Shown here in pieces: positions 27,497 to 36,905 of a DNA stretch of 64,000 nucleotides (position 1 is its first letter; each line of letters begins with the position of its first letter). Source of the DNA: Rickettsiella endosymbiont of Xylota segnis (GTDB lineage: Bacteria > Pseudomonadota > Gammaproteobacteria > Diplorickettsiales > Diplorickettsiaceae); NCBI RefSeq assembly GCF_964019545.1, contig NZ_OZ026451.1, positions 987,001-1,051,000 on the forward strand, in the 5' to 3' direction. A program made the translations under genes and the position numbers. The notes under the pieces were generated by a model. That model had not been told where the DNA came from. It searched no databases and saw nothing but the letters and a program-made list of their open reading frames with translations.

Positions 27497-27510
27497 CCCG
27501 GAATTCCGGG
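27497..27510. promoter_or_regulatory. palindromic site, copy 2 (CCCGGAATTCCGGG)
   Basis: A perfect 14-bp palindrome with the same core as 27396-27413. The centres are 99 bp apart, and this copy lies 63 bases before the receiver gene start. It is a likely operator for the receiver gene or a site that allows looping with copy 1. Confidence 0.5.
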
Positions 27511-27573
27511 AATTGTGCAGAATATCAATAATAGTCACACTATAAAAAAACAACACTTTTCAGGAGAAATTTT

Positions 27574-27969
27574 ATGACTCATGACTTTGCAAACACTTCC
27601 CTTACCCCTCGTATCTTGGTTGTTGAAGACGACCCCATTATTCGAACAATCCATCAACAAGTTCTTGCAAGCTTAGGTTGTCAGGTTGACTGTGTTAGCC
27701 GAGGGCAAGCTGCAATCCGTCAGCTTCATTACGACATGGTCTTGCTTGATATGGGCTTACCTGATATTTCCGGAGCAAATGTCATAAAAGCAGCACGCAC
27801 GAGAGAAATTCAACGAAAACCCCTTCCTTTCATTGTAGTAACCGCCCATGATAAAGAAAACGAAGCAACTTATTTAGCGCTCGGTGCCGATCGTGTTTTC
27901 CGAAAACCATTAGCAAGAGGACAATTACACTCTCTTTTAGTAGAGTATGGCTTACTGAAAAATAAATAA
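27574..27969 (+). CDS. stand-alone response regulator receiver protein
   Basis: The 131-residue product is a single CheY-like receiver domain with no output domain. Acidic pocket residues are in V-V-E-D-D, the phosphoacceptor Asp is in V-L-L-D-M, the switch Thr is in V-V-T-A-H, and the conserved Lys is in R-K-P-L. The start ATG follows AGGAG. A partner histidine kinase is not encoded nearby; the truncated kinase-receiver protein at 42902-43534 is the only other phosphorelay-type gene. It could act with the upstream LuxR-type protein. Confidence 0.92.
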   Translation: MTHDFANTSLTPRILVVEDDPIIRTIHQQVLASLGCQVDCVSRGQAAIRQLHYDMVLLDMGLPDISGANVIKAARTREIQRKPLPFIVVTAHDKENEATYLALGADRVFRKPLARGQLHSLLVEYGLLKNK

Positions 27970-28032
27970 TAACTTTATTTAATAAATTGAAATAGCAGAA
28001 ACTTTAGTAAGATTATGGATTAGACATCTAGC

Positions 28033-29004
28033 CTAACCACTATCAAAATAAATCTCTGCTATCTCTACAAATCGTTTCGAGTTAGCACTACGTTTTAACT
28101 GTATAATGATTGGAATGATAGATTGAATATAAGTCCGTAATTTTTCTTCACTCGAATTTGAACCTGCTTGTTGCATCATAAATACGAGTTGATCAAAACA
28201 ACCTGCCGGTGTGTCAGCATGCACCGTACTAATGCTTCCTGGATGACCACTGTTTGCTGCTCTCAGAAATGACCATGCTTCAGCACCGCACAATTCAGAC
28301 AGCAGTATCCTATCCGGTCTTAAACGTAAACATGCTTTGAATAATTTTGCTGCGGTAATATTTTTGTCGTCTTCATTAAAAAGTAAATGGACTTTGTTTG
28401 CCTGAGCTACCTTAACCTCTCGTGTATCTTCTACGGTGATCAAACGTTCCGTATCTGGAATAAGTTTTAAACACGCATTGAGAAAGGTTGTCTTACCGGT
28501 ACCCGTCCCGCCGCTAATGATCATGTTTTTTTTAGCACTTATGGCTAACTTCAGAAATCCGGCAATATTCCGCTGCGCATGCAACGCTTTTAAAGAAGAT
28601 GCTGTCTCTTCATTTACATCTTTGTTTACAGCAGCAAACTCATCAAAAACACCTGTTTCTTCATAATCCTGTAAACTCATATCATGGCGTGAGTGACAAC
28701 GAATAGAATAAATCGCATTATTTTTTTCACAAGCAGGTGGCATAATACATTGTATGCGTTCACCCGCAGGTAAATAACCAGAAAGTAAAGGATGTGGAAA
28801 TGTTTTATGGTTAAATTCTGCAATCAGGTTAGCCAATGCTTCAAGAAAGCTAAATTCTAAGCTTTGTACTTCATGGTGAGTAAAATTCCCATTTTTTTCA
28901 ACAAATACCAAACCGGGTTGATTAATGCAAACTTCTGTTACACCTGCTGTCTGTAAGAAAGGTTTTAAGGGTTCTATGTGTTTTTCTAACGCTTTTATGG
29001 ACAT
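28033..29004 (-). CDS. virB11: VirB11-family secretion ATPase
   Basis: VirB11 is the hexameric ATPase at the cytoplasmic base of VirB/VirD4 type IV secretion systems and switches them between pilus assembly and substrate transfer. The 323-residue protein has Walker A G-G-T-G-T-G-K-T near residue 167, the Asp box with V-E-D-T-R-E, and the His box in G-H-P-G-S-I-S-T-V-H-A-D-T. It is the last gene of the leftward transfer operon, 15 bases after virB10. Confidence 0.96.
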   Translation of the reverse strand: MSIKALEKHIEPLKPFLQTAGVTEVCINQPGLVFVEKNGNFTHHEVQSLEFSFLEALANLIAEFNHKTFPHPLLSGYLPAGERIQCIMPPACEKNNAIYSIRCHSRHDMSLQDYEETGVFDEFAAVNKDVNEETASSLKALHAQRNIAGFLKLAISAKKNMIISGGTGTGKTTFLNACLKLIPDTERLITVEDTREVKVAQANKVHLLFNEDDKNITAAKLFKACLRLRPDRILLSELCGAEAWSFLRAANSGHPGSISTVHADTPAGCFDQLVFMMQQAGSNSSEEKLRTYIQSIIPIIIQLKRSANSKRFVEIAEIYFDSG

Positions 29005-29019
29005 TTTTTCTGCATAATT

Positions 29020-30087
29020 TTAGAAGATATTGACTTTACCTTTTGCTTCTTGACGAACCGATCGAAAATCTAAGTCCTGAGCTACAAACACTTGGATAGG
29101 AGATCCTTGATTTACCCATAAGGTCGGTGGAATCGTCGTTTGTTGTTGTAATGTTTGCTGTGCTGTTTGATTCAAACTATTTGCCATAGCCATACGATAG
29201 GCTTGTGCTGCATTATAGGATGCGTTATTAGTAACGCCCATATTAGATGTTCCCGCTCCCAGAATCGAAAGGAGTGTAGCTGTTCCAAATCGTTGCCAAA
29301 AATGTCGATCAATAACATCAGCAGCCCTTCCTGCCATACCTAATGAATCGACACCCGGAGAATCTAAATTCAGACTCAAACCAGCAGGTGTTATCAACCG
29401 CGTCCAAACAATAAAAATTCGCGATTGCTCCTCCAATAGGCCACTTTTGTATTGTCCAATCAAACGACTACCTGGCGATATAAGCACTTGCGAACCATCT
29501 TCTGCATAAACCGGCTGATCGATGATTGCCCGCAAGGAACCCGGTAAATCAGAATTAATCGCTGTTTCTAAAATAGCATGCATGATCTGGCCCTGAGCTA
29601 TCAACTGATTTAAAGGACCTAATGACTTTGCTTGAATCTGTTTATTGGTGTTCGATCCACTAAGCTGCTGTAAAAATTGACTGTTGGGATCAGGTGATAG
29701 CGTTTTTTCTGTAGATTTTATGAGTGTCGTGGAATTACTGGACTGATTACCGCTTTGTTCAAGCAACATAATGGGCGCAGATAAACGCTGTTGTAATTCT
29801 TTTTGTTTAGCTTGTAATAAAGCCAATTGTTGTTCTGATAGTTGTTTAATTTCTGGTTGCCCTTTTAATGATGACGATTTTGATGACTCTCCCTCGGTGT
29901 TGGGTAGTGTATAAGATTCTTCTACTGCAAATTTGGTTTTAGTTTCAGTTTTTTTAAAATGAAACAGAAAATGTATTCCTAATAAAAGAAATAAACTTAA
30001 CAACAGGATAAGAAGAGCCGGCTTTTTACGGCTTGGTTCAGTAATCTCGGGCAATCCTTCAGGTGGGGAAGTTTTTTGTTTTACCAT
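29020..30087 (-). CDS. virB10: VirB10-like core complex protein
   Basis: VirB10 spans both membranes and links the inner-membrane ATPases to the outer-membrane channel. The 355-residue product has a short cytoplasmic N-terminus, one membrane helix (about 30-50), a variable Gln-, Ser- and Lys-rich linker, and the C-terminal TrbI/VirB10 domain with P-G-S-R-L-I-G-Q-Y and L-D-S-P-G-V-D-S-L-G. The start at 30087 (M-V-K-Q-K-T) follows AGGGG by eight bases and overlaps no other gene; a longer frame reaches into virB9. Confidence 0.95.
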   Translation of the reverse strand: MVKQKTSPPEGLPEITEPSRKKPALLILLLSLFLLLGIHFLFHFKKTETKTKFAVEESYTLPNTEGESSKSSSLKGQPEIKQLSEQQLALLQAKQKELQQRLSAPIMLLEQSGNQSSNSTTLIKSTEKTLSPDPNSQFLQQLSGSNTNKQIQAKSLGPLNQLIAQGQIMHAILETAINSDLPGSLRAIIDQPVYAEDGSQVLISPGSRLIGQYKSGLLEEQSRIFIVWTRLITPAGLSLNLDSPGVDSLGMAGRAADVIDRHFWQRFGTATLLSILGAGTSNMGVTNNASYNAAQAYRMAMANSLNQTAQQTLQQQTTIPPTLWVNQGSPIQVFVAQDLDFRSVRQEAKGKVNIF

Positions 30088-30101
30088 GACGTTACCCCTA
30101 T

Positions 30102-30846
30102 TTATTTTATGTTCTGCCAATCACCGATGACGGCATCGTTATACACACTCGTCACATCACTTCCGCTTCGTAAAGTAAACTGGGGTGCTGTTGTATTCAC
30201 AACGACATAGTTTCCTTTCATGTGATAATTCACTAATGTTTCTTGCCGATTTTTATCAACAATAAAAATGGCAGGCAAGCTATTGTTGAAGCGAAAATAA
30301 GTAAACTGACCATTACAATCAAAAGCCTCTCGTGGAGCTAACCGTTTGTCACCGGTAAAACTATATTTCCAGTTAATTTTGGTCGGATCACAAACACCAA
30401 TGGCATTGGTTTGTCCACTTCGATCGTAGCCTGCACTCGGATAGATAAACTGTAATTTATATGTCGGTGAAGTTTTTGTATCATTCGAATCTAATTGAAA
30501 ATTATAGCTATTAACATTGGTCAACACGGTCATATTAGTCTTTGATGCGGCCAAAGGCCTTGATAAACAGATTATTTTTAACCGATACCGCTTGCCACGC
30601 TAAGCTATCGCCAATAGGTATACTTTGTACTTCCTCATCTGCAGCAAATACTATTTGCGTCTGATAACCATAATGTCCGTGGATAATAACCACGTTATTC
30701 GGATCATAGATAACTGTTTTAACATGTCGATCCGCTGCAACCTCCCGCGGAAGCAAAGCTGCTTGCACCATGCTATGGCCCATGGTAATGATAAGAGTAG
30801 ACAATAAAAGAAAAATAATTCGTTCACTCATGACGGTTCTCCTCAT
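30102..30846 (-). pseudogene. virB9: VirB9-like core complex protein, split by a frameshift
   Basis: VirB9 with VirB7 and VirB10 forms the outer-membrane core complex. The 5' part (30846-30535, about 103 codons) has a signal peptide and family segments L-P-R-E-V-A-A-D and Y-D-P-N-N-V-V-I-I-H-G-H-Y-G-Y-Q-T. The rest (to 30102, about 147 codons) continues with N-M-T-V-L-T-N and Y-N-F-Q-L in the +1 frame. Together they make about 250 residues, normal for the family. The shift falls within about 30545-30560, near TTT and AAA runs, so a one-base insertion or a sequencing error are both possible. Confidence 0.88.
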
Positions 30847-31516
30847 TTAAATTAACCGGGGTCACTTGGTAATAAATCACCGTAAACCCGAGCGGATTTC
30901 TATCTAATTGAACTTGGGTTGCTTTAACCGATTGATAGTGCCATTTCACAATCGCTTCTTCATACGCCACTTGTTGCGCATTAGCCGCTTTATCACGCAA
31001 TTGCTTTTCAAAACGAATGGCCGCCGTATTTTCATTTAAACGTGAAATGGATAGTACGCGTACGATAATAGCCTTATCTTTTCCATATTTCCGATACGGG
31101 GAAGTCAATACATTGCTATCCACTTCCGCATCGTATTGTTTTCGGATCACGACATCCGATTGAGCCCAGGCTAATTGGTAAGGAATTTCTAAATTATCGC
31201 TATCATAGCTTTCTCGATTGATGACATAGTGTATGAGAAAATAACGTGTCATCTGCCAATTAGCCGTTAGCTGCGTAGGTTCTAGTTCACCCAGCTTGGT
31301 TATTTCACCCGTCGCGTTATTAAACGTATACAGGTAAGGTACTTTTTGTTTGAGTGGGATCAAACAAGTCAGAATGATTAATGTAAACAATAAACAAAGT
31401 AATAATCCTATATTTCCAATCAACGAATAACGTAACCAAATGGCTTTGCTATAATAAACGTCATAACGCCAATCCGCAGCTGCTTGATAAAATGCTTCTC
31501 TATTATTTGTTTTCAT
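30824..31516 (-). CDS. virB8: VirB8-like assembly factor
   Basis: VirB8 is a bitopic inner-membrane protein that nucleates assembly of type IV secretion systems. The 230-residue product has a cytoplasmic N-terminus (1-35), one membrane helix (about 36-55) and a periplasmic NTF2-like domain. The latter ends with G-F-T-V-I-Y-Y-Q-V-T-P-V-N, typical of the family. Its start overlaps the virB6 stop and its end overlaps virB9, indicating translational coupling. Confidence 0.94.
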   Translation of the reverse strand: MKTNNREAFYQAAADWRYDVYYSKAIWLRYSLIGNIGLLLCLLFTLIILTCLIPLKQKVPYLYTFNNATGEITKLGELEPTQLTANWQMTRYFLIHYVINRESYDSDNLEIPYQLAWAQSDVVIRKQYDAEVDSNVLTSPYRKYGKDKAIIVRVLSISRLNENTAAIRFEKQLRDKAANAQQVAYEEAIVKWHYQSVKATQVQLDRNPLGFTVIYYQVTPVNLNEENRHE

Positions 31517-32508
31517 TTTTTTCCTTGCTCTACGGCTGCATTGACGGTTGATTTTTTTTGACTCGCTGCTTTAGCCATTGCATTCCCTAACGATTTAATT
31601 CCTTTTCCAGCCAAACGCCCTACAGTATTCATTCCCGTTGTTCTGAGAGTAGAACTCACCATACTGCCTACTTGACCTAAAGCGGCCAACGTAAGCCCAC
31701 CACTTAAACTGCTTGCAATCGGTAAACTTTGTTTTAATAAAAAAGCAGTCACTAACGACAAGCCGCCAAACAATCCCATGGTAAAAAAATCCGGAGTTCC
31801 TTGTGCCGCTTGGCTATTTAGGTCAGGTAAAACCAGCTCCATCACCGACAACATGAGTGATAAAATACTGGCTGTTACAATAGGGATTAATGCGAAATTA
31901 AATAATTTTCTCAGCCAACTGACAAACCAACCACGGGTTGATTCCCAAAGAATAAAAGGTAGAAAAATTGGGCCGAGCGCTAACGCAATGGCCATCGCGA
32001 GCTTTGCGTAGATTAAAAGCCCTAGCGCCGTCAAACAACATACAAAAGTAAAAGCAAATATGAAAATACTACAGAAAAAAAGCTTAATTCCTCCACTAAA
32101 TGATTTTTTTGCAGCTTCCATCCCTACGCTGTAAACATGATTTAAGGCTTGTGCAATCGTTTCACTGGGAGCCAGTTGATTCGACGCATTAACCATCACT
32201 TGGGCGATGTGACCAGGTTCATTCGTAAAAAGGTTATAAACAAACAGATAATATAAAGACCAATTGGTAATTAATCCATAAACTATGCATAGAACAATTA
32301 AATGTCGGCTAATAGTGCTGAAATCAGCACTCAGGGTATGCATAGTAAAACGATAGCCTAGCAATAGGATATAGAGTGTACACAACAGCAAGAGTGTACT
32401 GTTGTACTGTACTGCTAACTGCAGATAGACCGTTTGGACATAGTGGCCAATCACACCATCTACCGCCGTTAACGTATCCGTAATAAAACTCTGAACAGAG
32501 AGTATCAT
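31513..32508 (-). CDS. virB6: VirB6-like polytopic channel protein
   Basis: VirB6 is the multi-spanning inner-membrane channel component. The 331-residue product has at least six hydrophobic helices (about 35-60, 65-90, 145-175, 175-195, 205-225, 240-265) and the conserved G-L-L-I-Y-A-K-L-A-M-A-I-A-L-A-L-G-P-I-F region. The C-terminal tail is Lys-, Ser- and Ala-rich. It overlaps virB8 by four bases. Confidence 0.93.
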   Translation of the reverse strand: MILSVQSFITDTLTAVDGVIGHYVQTVYLQLAVQYNSTLLLLCTLYILLLGYRFTMHTLSADFSTISRHLIVLCIVYGLITNWSLYYLFVYNLFTNEPGHIAQVMVNASNQLAPSETIAQALNHVYSVGMEAAKKSFSGGIKLFFCSIFIFAFTFVCCLTALGLLIYAKLAMAIALALGPIFLPFILWESTRGWFVSWLRKLFNFALIPIVTASILSLMLSVMELVLPDLNSQAAQGTPDFFTMGLFGGLSLVTAFLLKQSLPIASSLSGGLTLAALGQVGSMVSSTLRTTGMNTVGRLAGKGIKSLGNAMAKAASQKKSTVNAAVEQGKK

Positions 32509-32518
32509 TTTATTTGCT

Positions 32519-32860
32519 CTATAACAGAGAAAATGCTTTTATTTTTTTCCAGAAATCAGGATCTCTAAAATCGTTTAACGTCGTACTAACAGGAATAAAA
32601 TGCCTATCCATTAAGCTACGGTAATATTTTTTTGTCCAACATTCACATTTATTTTTTAAGGATAAATTTTGTTTGGGATCGATGAAATAGTGAGCGCATT
32701 CATTGATAGGCTGACCATCTCCTTTTAAAAAGAAATCTTCATCCATCGCGCGAATTATTTTCTCATCCACTAAAGGATTTTTATGACTACATGCTGCTAA
32801 AAAAGAAAAACTGGCTATTAAAACACTGAATAAAATAAATCGTTTGTAAAGTACTGGCAT
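32519..32860 (-). CDS. small lipoprotein of the transfer operon
   Basis: The 113-residue protein has a lipoprotein signal peptide with lipobox F-L-A-A-C (Cys24) and a soluble part with three further cysteines. No family is recognised with certainty. It lies between virB7 and virB6, where conjugative operons often carry an accessory or entry-exclusion lipoprotein and where the Legionella lvh cluster carries small lvr genes. Exclusion of identical elements is a reasonable but unproven role. Confidence 0.75.
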   Translation of the reverse strand: MPVLYKRFILFSVLIASFSFLAACSHKNPLVDEKIIRAMDEDFFLKGDGQPINECAHYFIDPKQNLSLKNKCECWTKKYYRSLMDRHFIPVSTTLNDFRDPDFWKKIKAFSLL

Positions 32861-32872
32861 AAATAGCTCCTT

Positions 32873-33019
32873 TTACCATGAATTAATTTTTGTTTTTGTG
32901 CCACAAAAAGTAGCGTTTGCATCACAAGGCGCCTTTAATGGTGTGTTCGCACAACTAGCTAGGCATAATGCTGAGAATAAGATGAGTATGCTTAATAAGT
33001 GATTAGGTAAATTTTCCAC
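32873..33019 (-). CDS. virB7: VirB7-like small lipoprotein
   Basis: I chose the GTG at 33019 because AAGGAG lies nine bases upstream; an ATG in the same frame at 33061 overlaps virB5. The 48-residue product has a hydrophobic signal and the lipobox L-A-S-C, then a short tail with two cysteines (A-P-C-D and F-C-G). VirB7 proteins are small outer-membrane lipoproteins that anchor VirB9. Size, lipobox and position right after virB5 fit that role. Sequence alone cannot separate it from an entry-exclusion lipoprotein. Confidence 0.7.
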   Translation of the reverse strand: MENLPNHLLSILILFSALCLASCANTPLKAPCDANATFCGTKTKINSW

Positions 33020-33044
33020 TGTTTTTTTCTCCTTTTTTTCATTT

Positions 33045-33746
33045 TTATTTATAGTTTGCATTAAGAAAATGGGCATTCTGTACAGCCTCATTCACTTCTG
33101 CTTGCGCATCAATGGCGTGTTGCTGATTAATAAGTGCTAACTGACGCAACATTTCCAACTGAATTAAATTATTCTCCAGTGTAAGGCGACTTTCTAAATC
33201 AACTGATTGTTTTAAGGTAGCCGTTGTTCCAATCTGCTGGCGTAATTGATTGGCATAGTTAATCTGATCTTGAATTTTATCGTAGCTCAATTGACTCGCC
33301 GCTCTAGCGGCTAAAGCAGTCTTAGCTTTTAAGGCATAATATTTTTGATCCATTTTATTCGGATTCACGCTGTTATACAGTTCGGTTGCTACAGGGAATT
33401 CTTCAGCTAATGAACGCAGCGTTCGTCCTAATTGACTATTATTTCCGCCGTTTCCCGCCATACTTAAAACAGAACCCCAACGATCAGTGTTTTCACCCCA
33501 AGATTGATGATCGGTAAATTGCCAATACGCCCATTCTGATTGACCCGATACGGCATCTTGTATTTGGTGAGTTAATCCTTGTATCGTATTTTGAATACTC
33601 GAAATTTGTAATTGATAGCCTTGGATTTGTGCTGCAATATTGACTAAATCACTAATAGCATCGGCATAACTAGGAAACGATAGAATCATTAAAAAACTAA
33701 GAATTACAGTTTTGTAAATACAGTGATTTTTAATTGGGTTTAGCAT
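33045..33746 (-). CDS. virB5: VirB5-like minor pilin
   Basis: VirB5 is a periplasmic helical protein found at the tip of the conjugative pilus. The 233-residue product has a signal peptide ending near P-S-Y-A-D-A and then long helices rich in Gln, Leu and Asn, with Q-I-N-Y-A-N-Q-L-R-Q-Q-I, as in the family. The ATG at 33746 follows GAGGGAG and overlaps the virB4 stop codon (ATGCTAA), implying translational coupling. Confidence 0.9.
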   Translation of the reverse strand: MLNPIKNHCIYKTVILSFLMILSFPSYADAISDLVNIAAQIQGYQLQISSIQNTIQGLTHQIQDAVSGQSEWAYWQFTDHQSWGENTDRWGSVLSMAGNGGNNSQLGRTLRSLAEEFPVATELYNSVNPNKMDQKYYALKAKTALAARAASQLSYDKIQDQINYANQLRQQIGTTATLKQSVDLESRLTLENNLIQLEMLRQLALINQQHAIDAQAEVNEAVQNAHFLNANYK

Positions 33747-36166
33747 ATGCTTTTCTCCCTCTTTCTGCGTTGCTGAAAAATAGGTAGCCAAATCTTTGGA
33801 TCATCTCCTACTTCAGCACGAATAGTATCCAATAAACTTACGGTTTCTTGTCGTCCAGAAATAATGGCAATTTCATCTTCTAATCCTTTGAGATTAACTC
33901 TTAGCACAACCGATTCCTTGCCACGACCGTAATTCAATAAAAAATAATGACTGTCATCGGGTAAGGTTTTTATTAACTCAAATTCTCGCTCTGTTAAACC
34001 GAAACCGTCGATATAGGTTTTTCGATCGGCCATAGGATTAGGAAAAAAGATCTTACACGCAGCTGCTTCGTTAATCGGTGCTTGAATGGATGAAACAGAT
34101 GTATCCTGTGCCGCTTGAGTGGCTAAGCCAAAAAAATTATTTTTCTTGCGGGGTGTACGCGATAAATCATTGATAATATTTTTGAAATAGTCATCTTGTA
34201 GCGCTAACCAACCTTCATCGAGAAAGATCATGCCGCGTTGACCTTCGAGTTGCTGACTGAAGCGATGCAGTAGATACATTAACGAAGGTGTTTTACACAC
34301 TTCATCTTTTAAAAGATGGCTTAAATCAAGGCCGATAACATCAGTATTGTATTGCTGTTGTTCAAAGCAATCGCTGACATTATCAAAAACCCAAGCCTGT
34401 TCACGATGACTGTGCCAACATTCAAATCGTGCACGCAGCGAACCTGGACTATTTTTACCAAAAAATGGCGCTATATGACAAAACTGTCTTTCTGTTGAAT
34501 TTAGCCGATATATCCCTGCGATAGTATCTTCGATGATTTTTATTTCCTGTTCATCGAGAGGCTTATGTTGAGATTTTAGAAGTTGCTTAAAAAGACAGAG
34601 TAAGAAAGTACGGTTTTCTGATGTATCCTCCAGTTGGCAAGGATTAAAACCGGTAGGCTTCCCTGGTTTTAAAATTTCATAAACGCCGCCTAACGCTCTG
34701 ACTAAGATTTCTAAGCCGCGATCTTTATCAAAGATGACGCGTTTCCCGCCAAATTTCATACTTTGTGCGATAAGGAGCCCCACTAATACGGTTTTACCAC
34801 TGCCGGTGGCACCCACAATTATAAAATTTCCAACATCTTTAGTATGAAAATTAAAATAAAAAGGGCTGCCAGAAAGTGTTTCTAAAACAGTGACCGCGTT
34901 ACCCCAGAAATTACCTTGCTTTTGACCTAATGGGTCATTGTGCAAGCTAGCAAAGGCCGCCATATTTTTTGTTGAGATTTCCGCTGCCCGAACAATATAG
35001 GCAAAGTTACCCGGACATTGCGCCCAGAAAGCACATTCGCAACCGACATCTTCGCGAATGCACACGATATCTCGATCGGAAAATAAAGCAATTATTTCAC
35101 CTACGTGTTGATTTAACTGTTCCTGACTGTCGGCATAACACATCAAACTAAAATGATGTTGGCCATAACCCGCATCACCACTTGCAGCTTCTTCAAAGGC
35201 TTCATCGATTTGCTCTGTTTGACGATTGGATTCTTCTTTTGTTTGCTGCATATCTTGCTGTTGATCGCGTAAACGAGTTTTAGCCAAATAACGATCATAA
35301 AATCGAAATGATTGTGTGACGGTGTATTCCATGCGTAGTGAATTTAAACTATCTAATAGGCCCTGATACGTCATCGCTGGATACGCCTTGATAGACAATG
35401 CGGCAGCAAATTGTTTACTGTGATCGCCTGCACGGCATTCGATAGTTCCTGAACGATGATTAAAAAATAAACGTTTCCTCGCTAAATAAATCGACGCATC
35501 TTGCGCCGCTAGCGGTACAGCCTGTCGATCGTAATTAATAAGCTGATCCACAAAAGCTAATGGTTGCGAAAAATAAAGCTCACCCTTTTGATAAACAGTT
35601 AATAGTTGCGGTTGATAGTCAGATAAGACTTGTAATACTTTTTGTGTGGTTGCTTCAAGCGCTTGATAGGTTTTAGCCAATTGCTGTTGTTGTGCCTCTT
35701 TATCAGGTTGATGGCTTAATTTGCTAATCCAATTAAAACCTTGATTGATAACACCCGCTGCCGGTTTAGTAACGATTGCTAAATAAATCGCATTCTGAAA
35801 CAGTGAATTCCTATTGATTTGCTCTCTATATTTTTCATTCAACTGCTGAGCAAACCCTGATTTAAATTCACCATCTGGATACTCAGTAGTTTGACGACGC
35901 AAGGTCCAGAAATAAACCGCGTATTCAGAAGAAAAACTTTTTAGTAAACTATTGCGACGATTTTTATAGGCATCTAAGTCCGCTTCACTTTGCGTGAGTC
36001 CATTGATCCCAGCTAGTTGAATAATTTGAATGAGCTTGCCACTTTTTTCGATCAAGGTATCGCTATTGTAGTGTCCTAAGATATTAATATGGCGTGAAGC
36101 ATTGGCTTCATTTCTTAGTAAGCGGTTTGGTAGAGGATTTTTTTGTTTTATCTTTTTAGCAAACAT
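33740..36166 (-). CDS. virB4: VirB4-like secretion ATPase
   Basis: VirB4 is the largest ATPase of the system and drives pilus biogenesis and substrate passage. The 808-residue protein has an N-terminal CagE/TrbE/VirB domain and a C-terminal RecA-like domain. Walker A is V-G-A-T-G-S-G-K-T-V near residue 450 and Walker B is G-M-I-F-L-D-E-G-W near residue 650. I chose the ATG at 36166, eight bases after GGGG; a GTG at 36175 overlapping the virB3 stop is an alternative. Confidence 0.96.
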   Translation of the reverse strand: MFAKKIKQKNPLPNRLLRNEANASRHINILGHYNSDTLIEKSGKLIQIIQLAGINGLTQSEADLDAYKNRRNSLLKSFSSEYAVYFWTLRRQTTEYPDGEFKSGFAQQLNEKYREQINRNSLFQNAIYLAIVTKPAAGVINQGFNWISKLSHQPDKEAQQQQLAKTYQALEATTQKVLQVLSDYQPQLLTVYQKGELYFSQPLAFVDQLINYDRQAVPLAAQDASIYLARKRLFFNHRSGTIECRAGDHSKQFAAALSIKAYPAMTYQGLLDSLNSLRMEYTVTQSFRFYDRYLAKTRLRDQQQDMQQTKEESNRQTEQIDEAFEEAASGDAGYGQHHFSLMCYADSQEQLNQHVGEIIALFSDRDIVCIREDVGCECAFWAQCPGNFAYIVRAAEISTKNMAAFASLHNDPLGQKQGNFWGNAVTVLETLSGSPFYFNFHTKDVGNFIIVGATGSGKTVLVGLLIAQSMKFGGKRVIFDKDRGLEILVRALGGVYEILKPGKPTGFNPCQLEDTSENRTFLLCLFKQLLKSQHKPLDEQEIKIIEDTIAGIYRLNSTERQFCHIAPFFGKNSPGSLRARFECWHSHREQAWVFDNVSDCFEQQQYNTDVIGLDLSHLLKDEVCKTPSLMYLLHRFSQQLEGQRGMIFLDEGWLALQDDYFKNIINDLSRTPRKKNNFFGLATQAAQDTSVSSIQAPINEAAACKIFFPNPMADRKTYIDGFGLTEREFELIKTLPDDSHYFLLNYGRGKESVVLRVNLKGLEDEIAIISGRQETVSLLDTIRAEVGDDPKIWLPIFQQRRKREKSIC

Positions 36167-36171
36167 ATATT

Positions 36172-36468
36172 TCACCCCGGCTGATAACTATTTGTTCCAC
36201 CCCAAAAACCACTGTTCAAAACCGGTGGCGTTTGTGTGAAAAATTTCAACCATAAACGAAAAAAATGCAGATCTTTCGTTGCAAGTCGAAATAAAACTAA
36301 ATGAAATAGTCCAAATAGAGGAATACCCATTAACGTATGCAGATCAATACAAATCAAAATATTGATACCTAGATTCGCAAAGAAAAAACGTATCGGAATT
36401 CCCATGAACAACGGTGGACGTGTTAAAGCCAGTGCGAGCGGATCGACTTCGAGTGGGTAATCTTGCAT
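36172..36468 (-). CDS. virB3: VirB3-like inner-membrane protein
   Basis: VirB3 is a small inner-membrane protein that works with VirB4. The 98-residue product starts with a hydrophilic segment containing L-A-L-T-R-P-P-L-F-M-G-I-P, the signature of the family, followed by two hydrophobic helices. It lies between virB2 and virB4, as in most VirB operons. Confidence 0.93.
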   Translation of the reverse strand: MQDYPLEVDPLALALTRPPLFMGIPIRFFFANLGINILICIDLHTLMGIPLFGLFHLVLFRLATKDLHFFRLWLKFFTQTPPVLNSGFWGGTNSYQPG

Positions 36469-36514
36469 ATTAATTCCCTCTAAACTTATTATTTTTCTTC
36501 AAATACTTTACTAT

Positions 36515-36841
36515 TTACGAAAAAAAACTACGTAATGCTAAAGCAATAGCAGGCGCACCAAATGTTACAGAAATACCTAATAAAGTATAAAAAAAGTACT
36601 TCCATTCCACATAATGACCTACACACAATAATCCCACCCCCATAACAGCGAGTGTAGCGATGGATAAGCCTGTTGCACCCAACATAGCATCAATCGCATA
36701 ATGAAGACCTTGATTAACTGGAGTATCTCCACCACTCGCCCAGCACAGCGGAGAAAATACAAAAAGAAGAACGATAAAATCAGTGAATTGAAATATTTTT
36801 TTAGCGCTTCCACATTGCATATTTTTATTCGAATAAAACAT
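36515..36841 (-). CDS. virB2: VirB2-like major pilin
   Basis: VirB2 is the pilus subunit. The 108-residue precursor has a long signal peptide ending near C-W-A-S-G-G, then two hydrophobic helices separated by a short polar loop (Y-V-E-W-K), the pilin layout. It is the first virB gene of the leftward operon and lies 46 bases before virB3. The 64-bp gap to virD4 is very AT-rich. Confidence 0.9.
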   Translation of the reverse strand: MFYSNKNMQCGSAKKIFQFTDFIVLLFVFSPLCWASGGDTPVNQGLHYAIDAMLGATGLSIATLAVMGVGLLCVGHYVEWKYFFYTLLGISVTFGAPAIALALRSFFS

Positions 36842-36905
36842 AATTATTATGCTATTATTTTAACTTATTTTCTTCAAAAAATCACTATAAAAAAGCTGTT
36901 TTTTA

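Noticed and set aside
27326..27577. 83-codon open frame over the palindromic sites
   Set aside because: It overlaps the LuxR-type gene out of frame, has no ribosome binding site, and its sequence is explained by the palindromes and AT-rich spacer.
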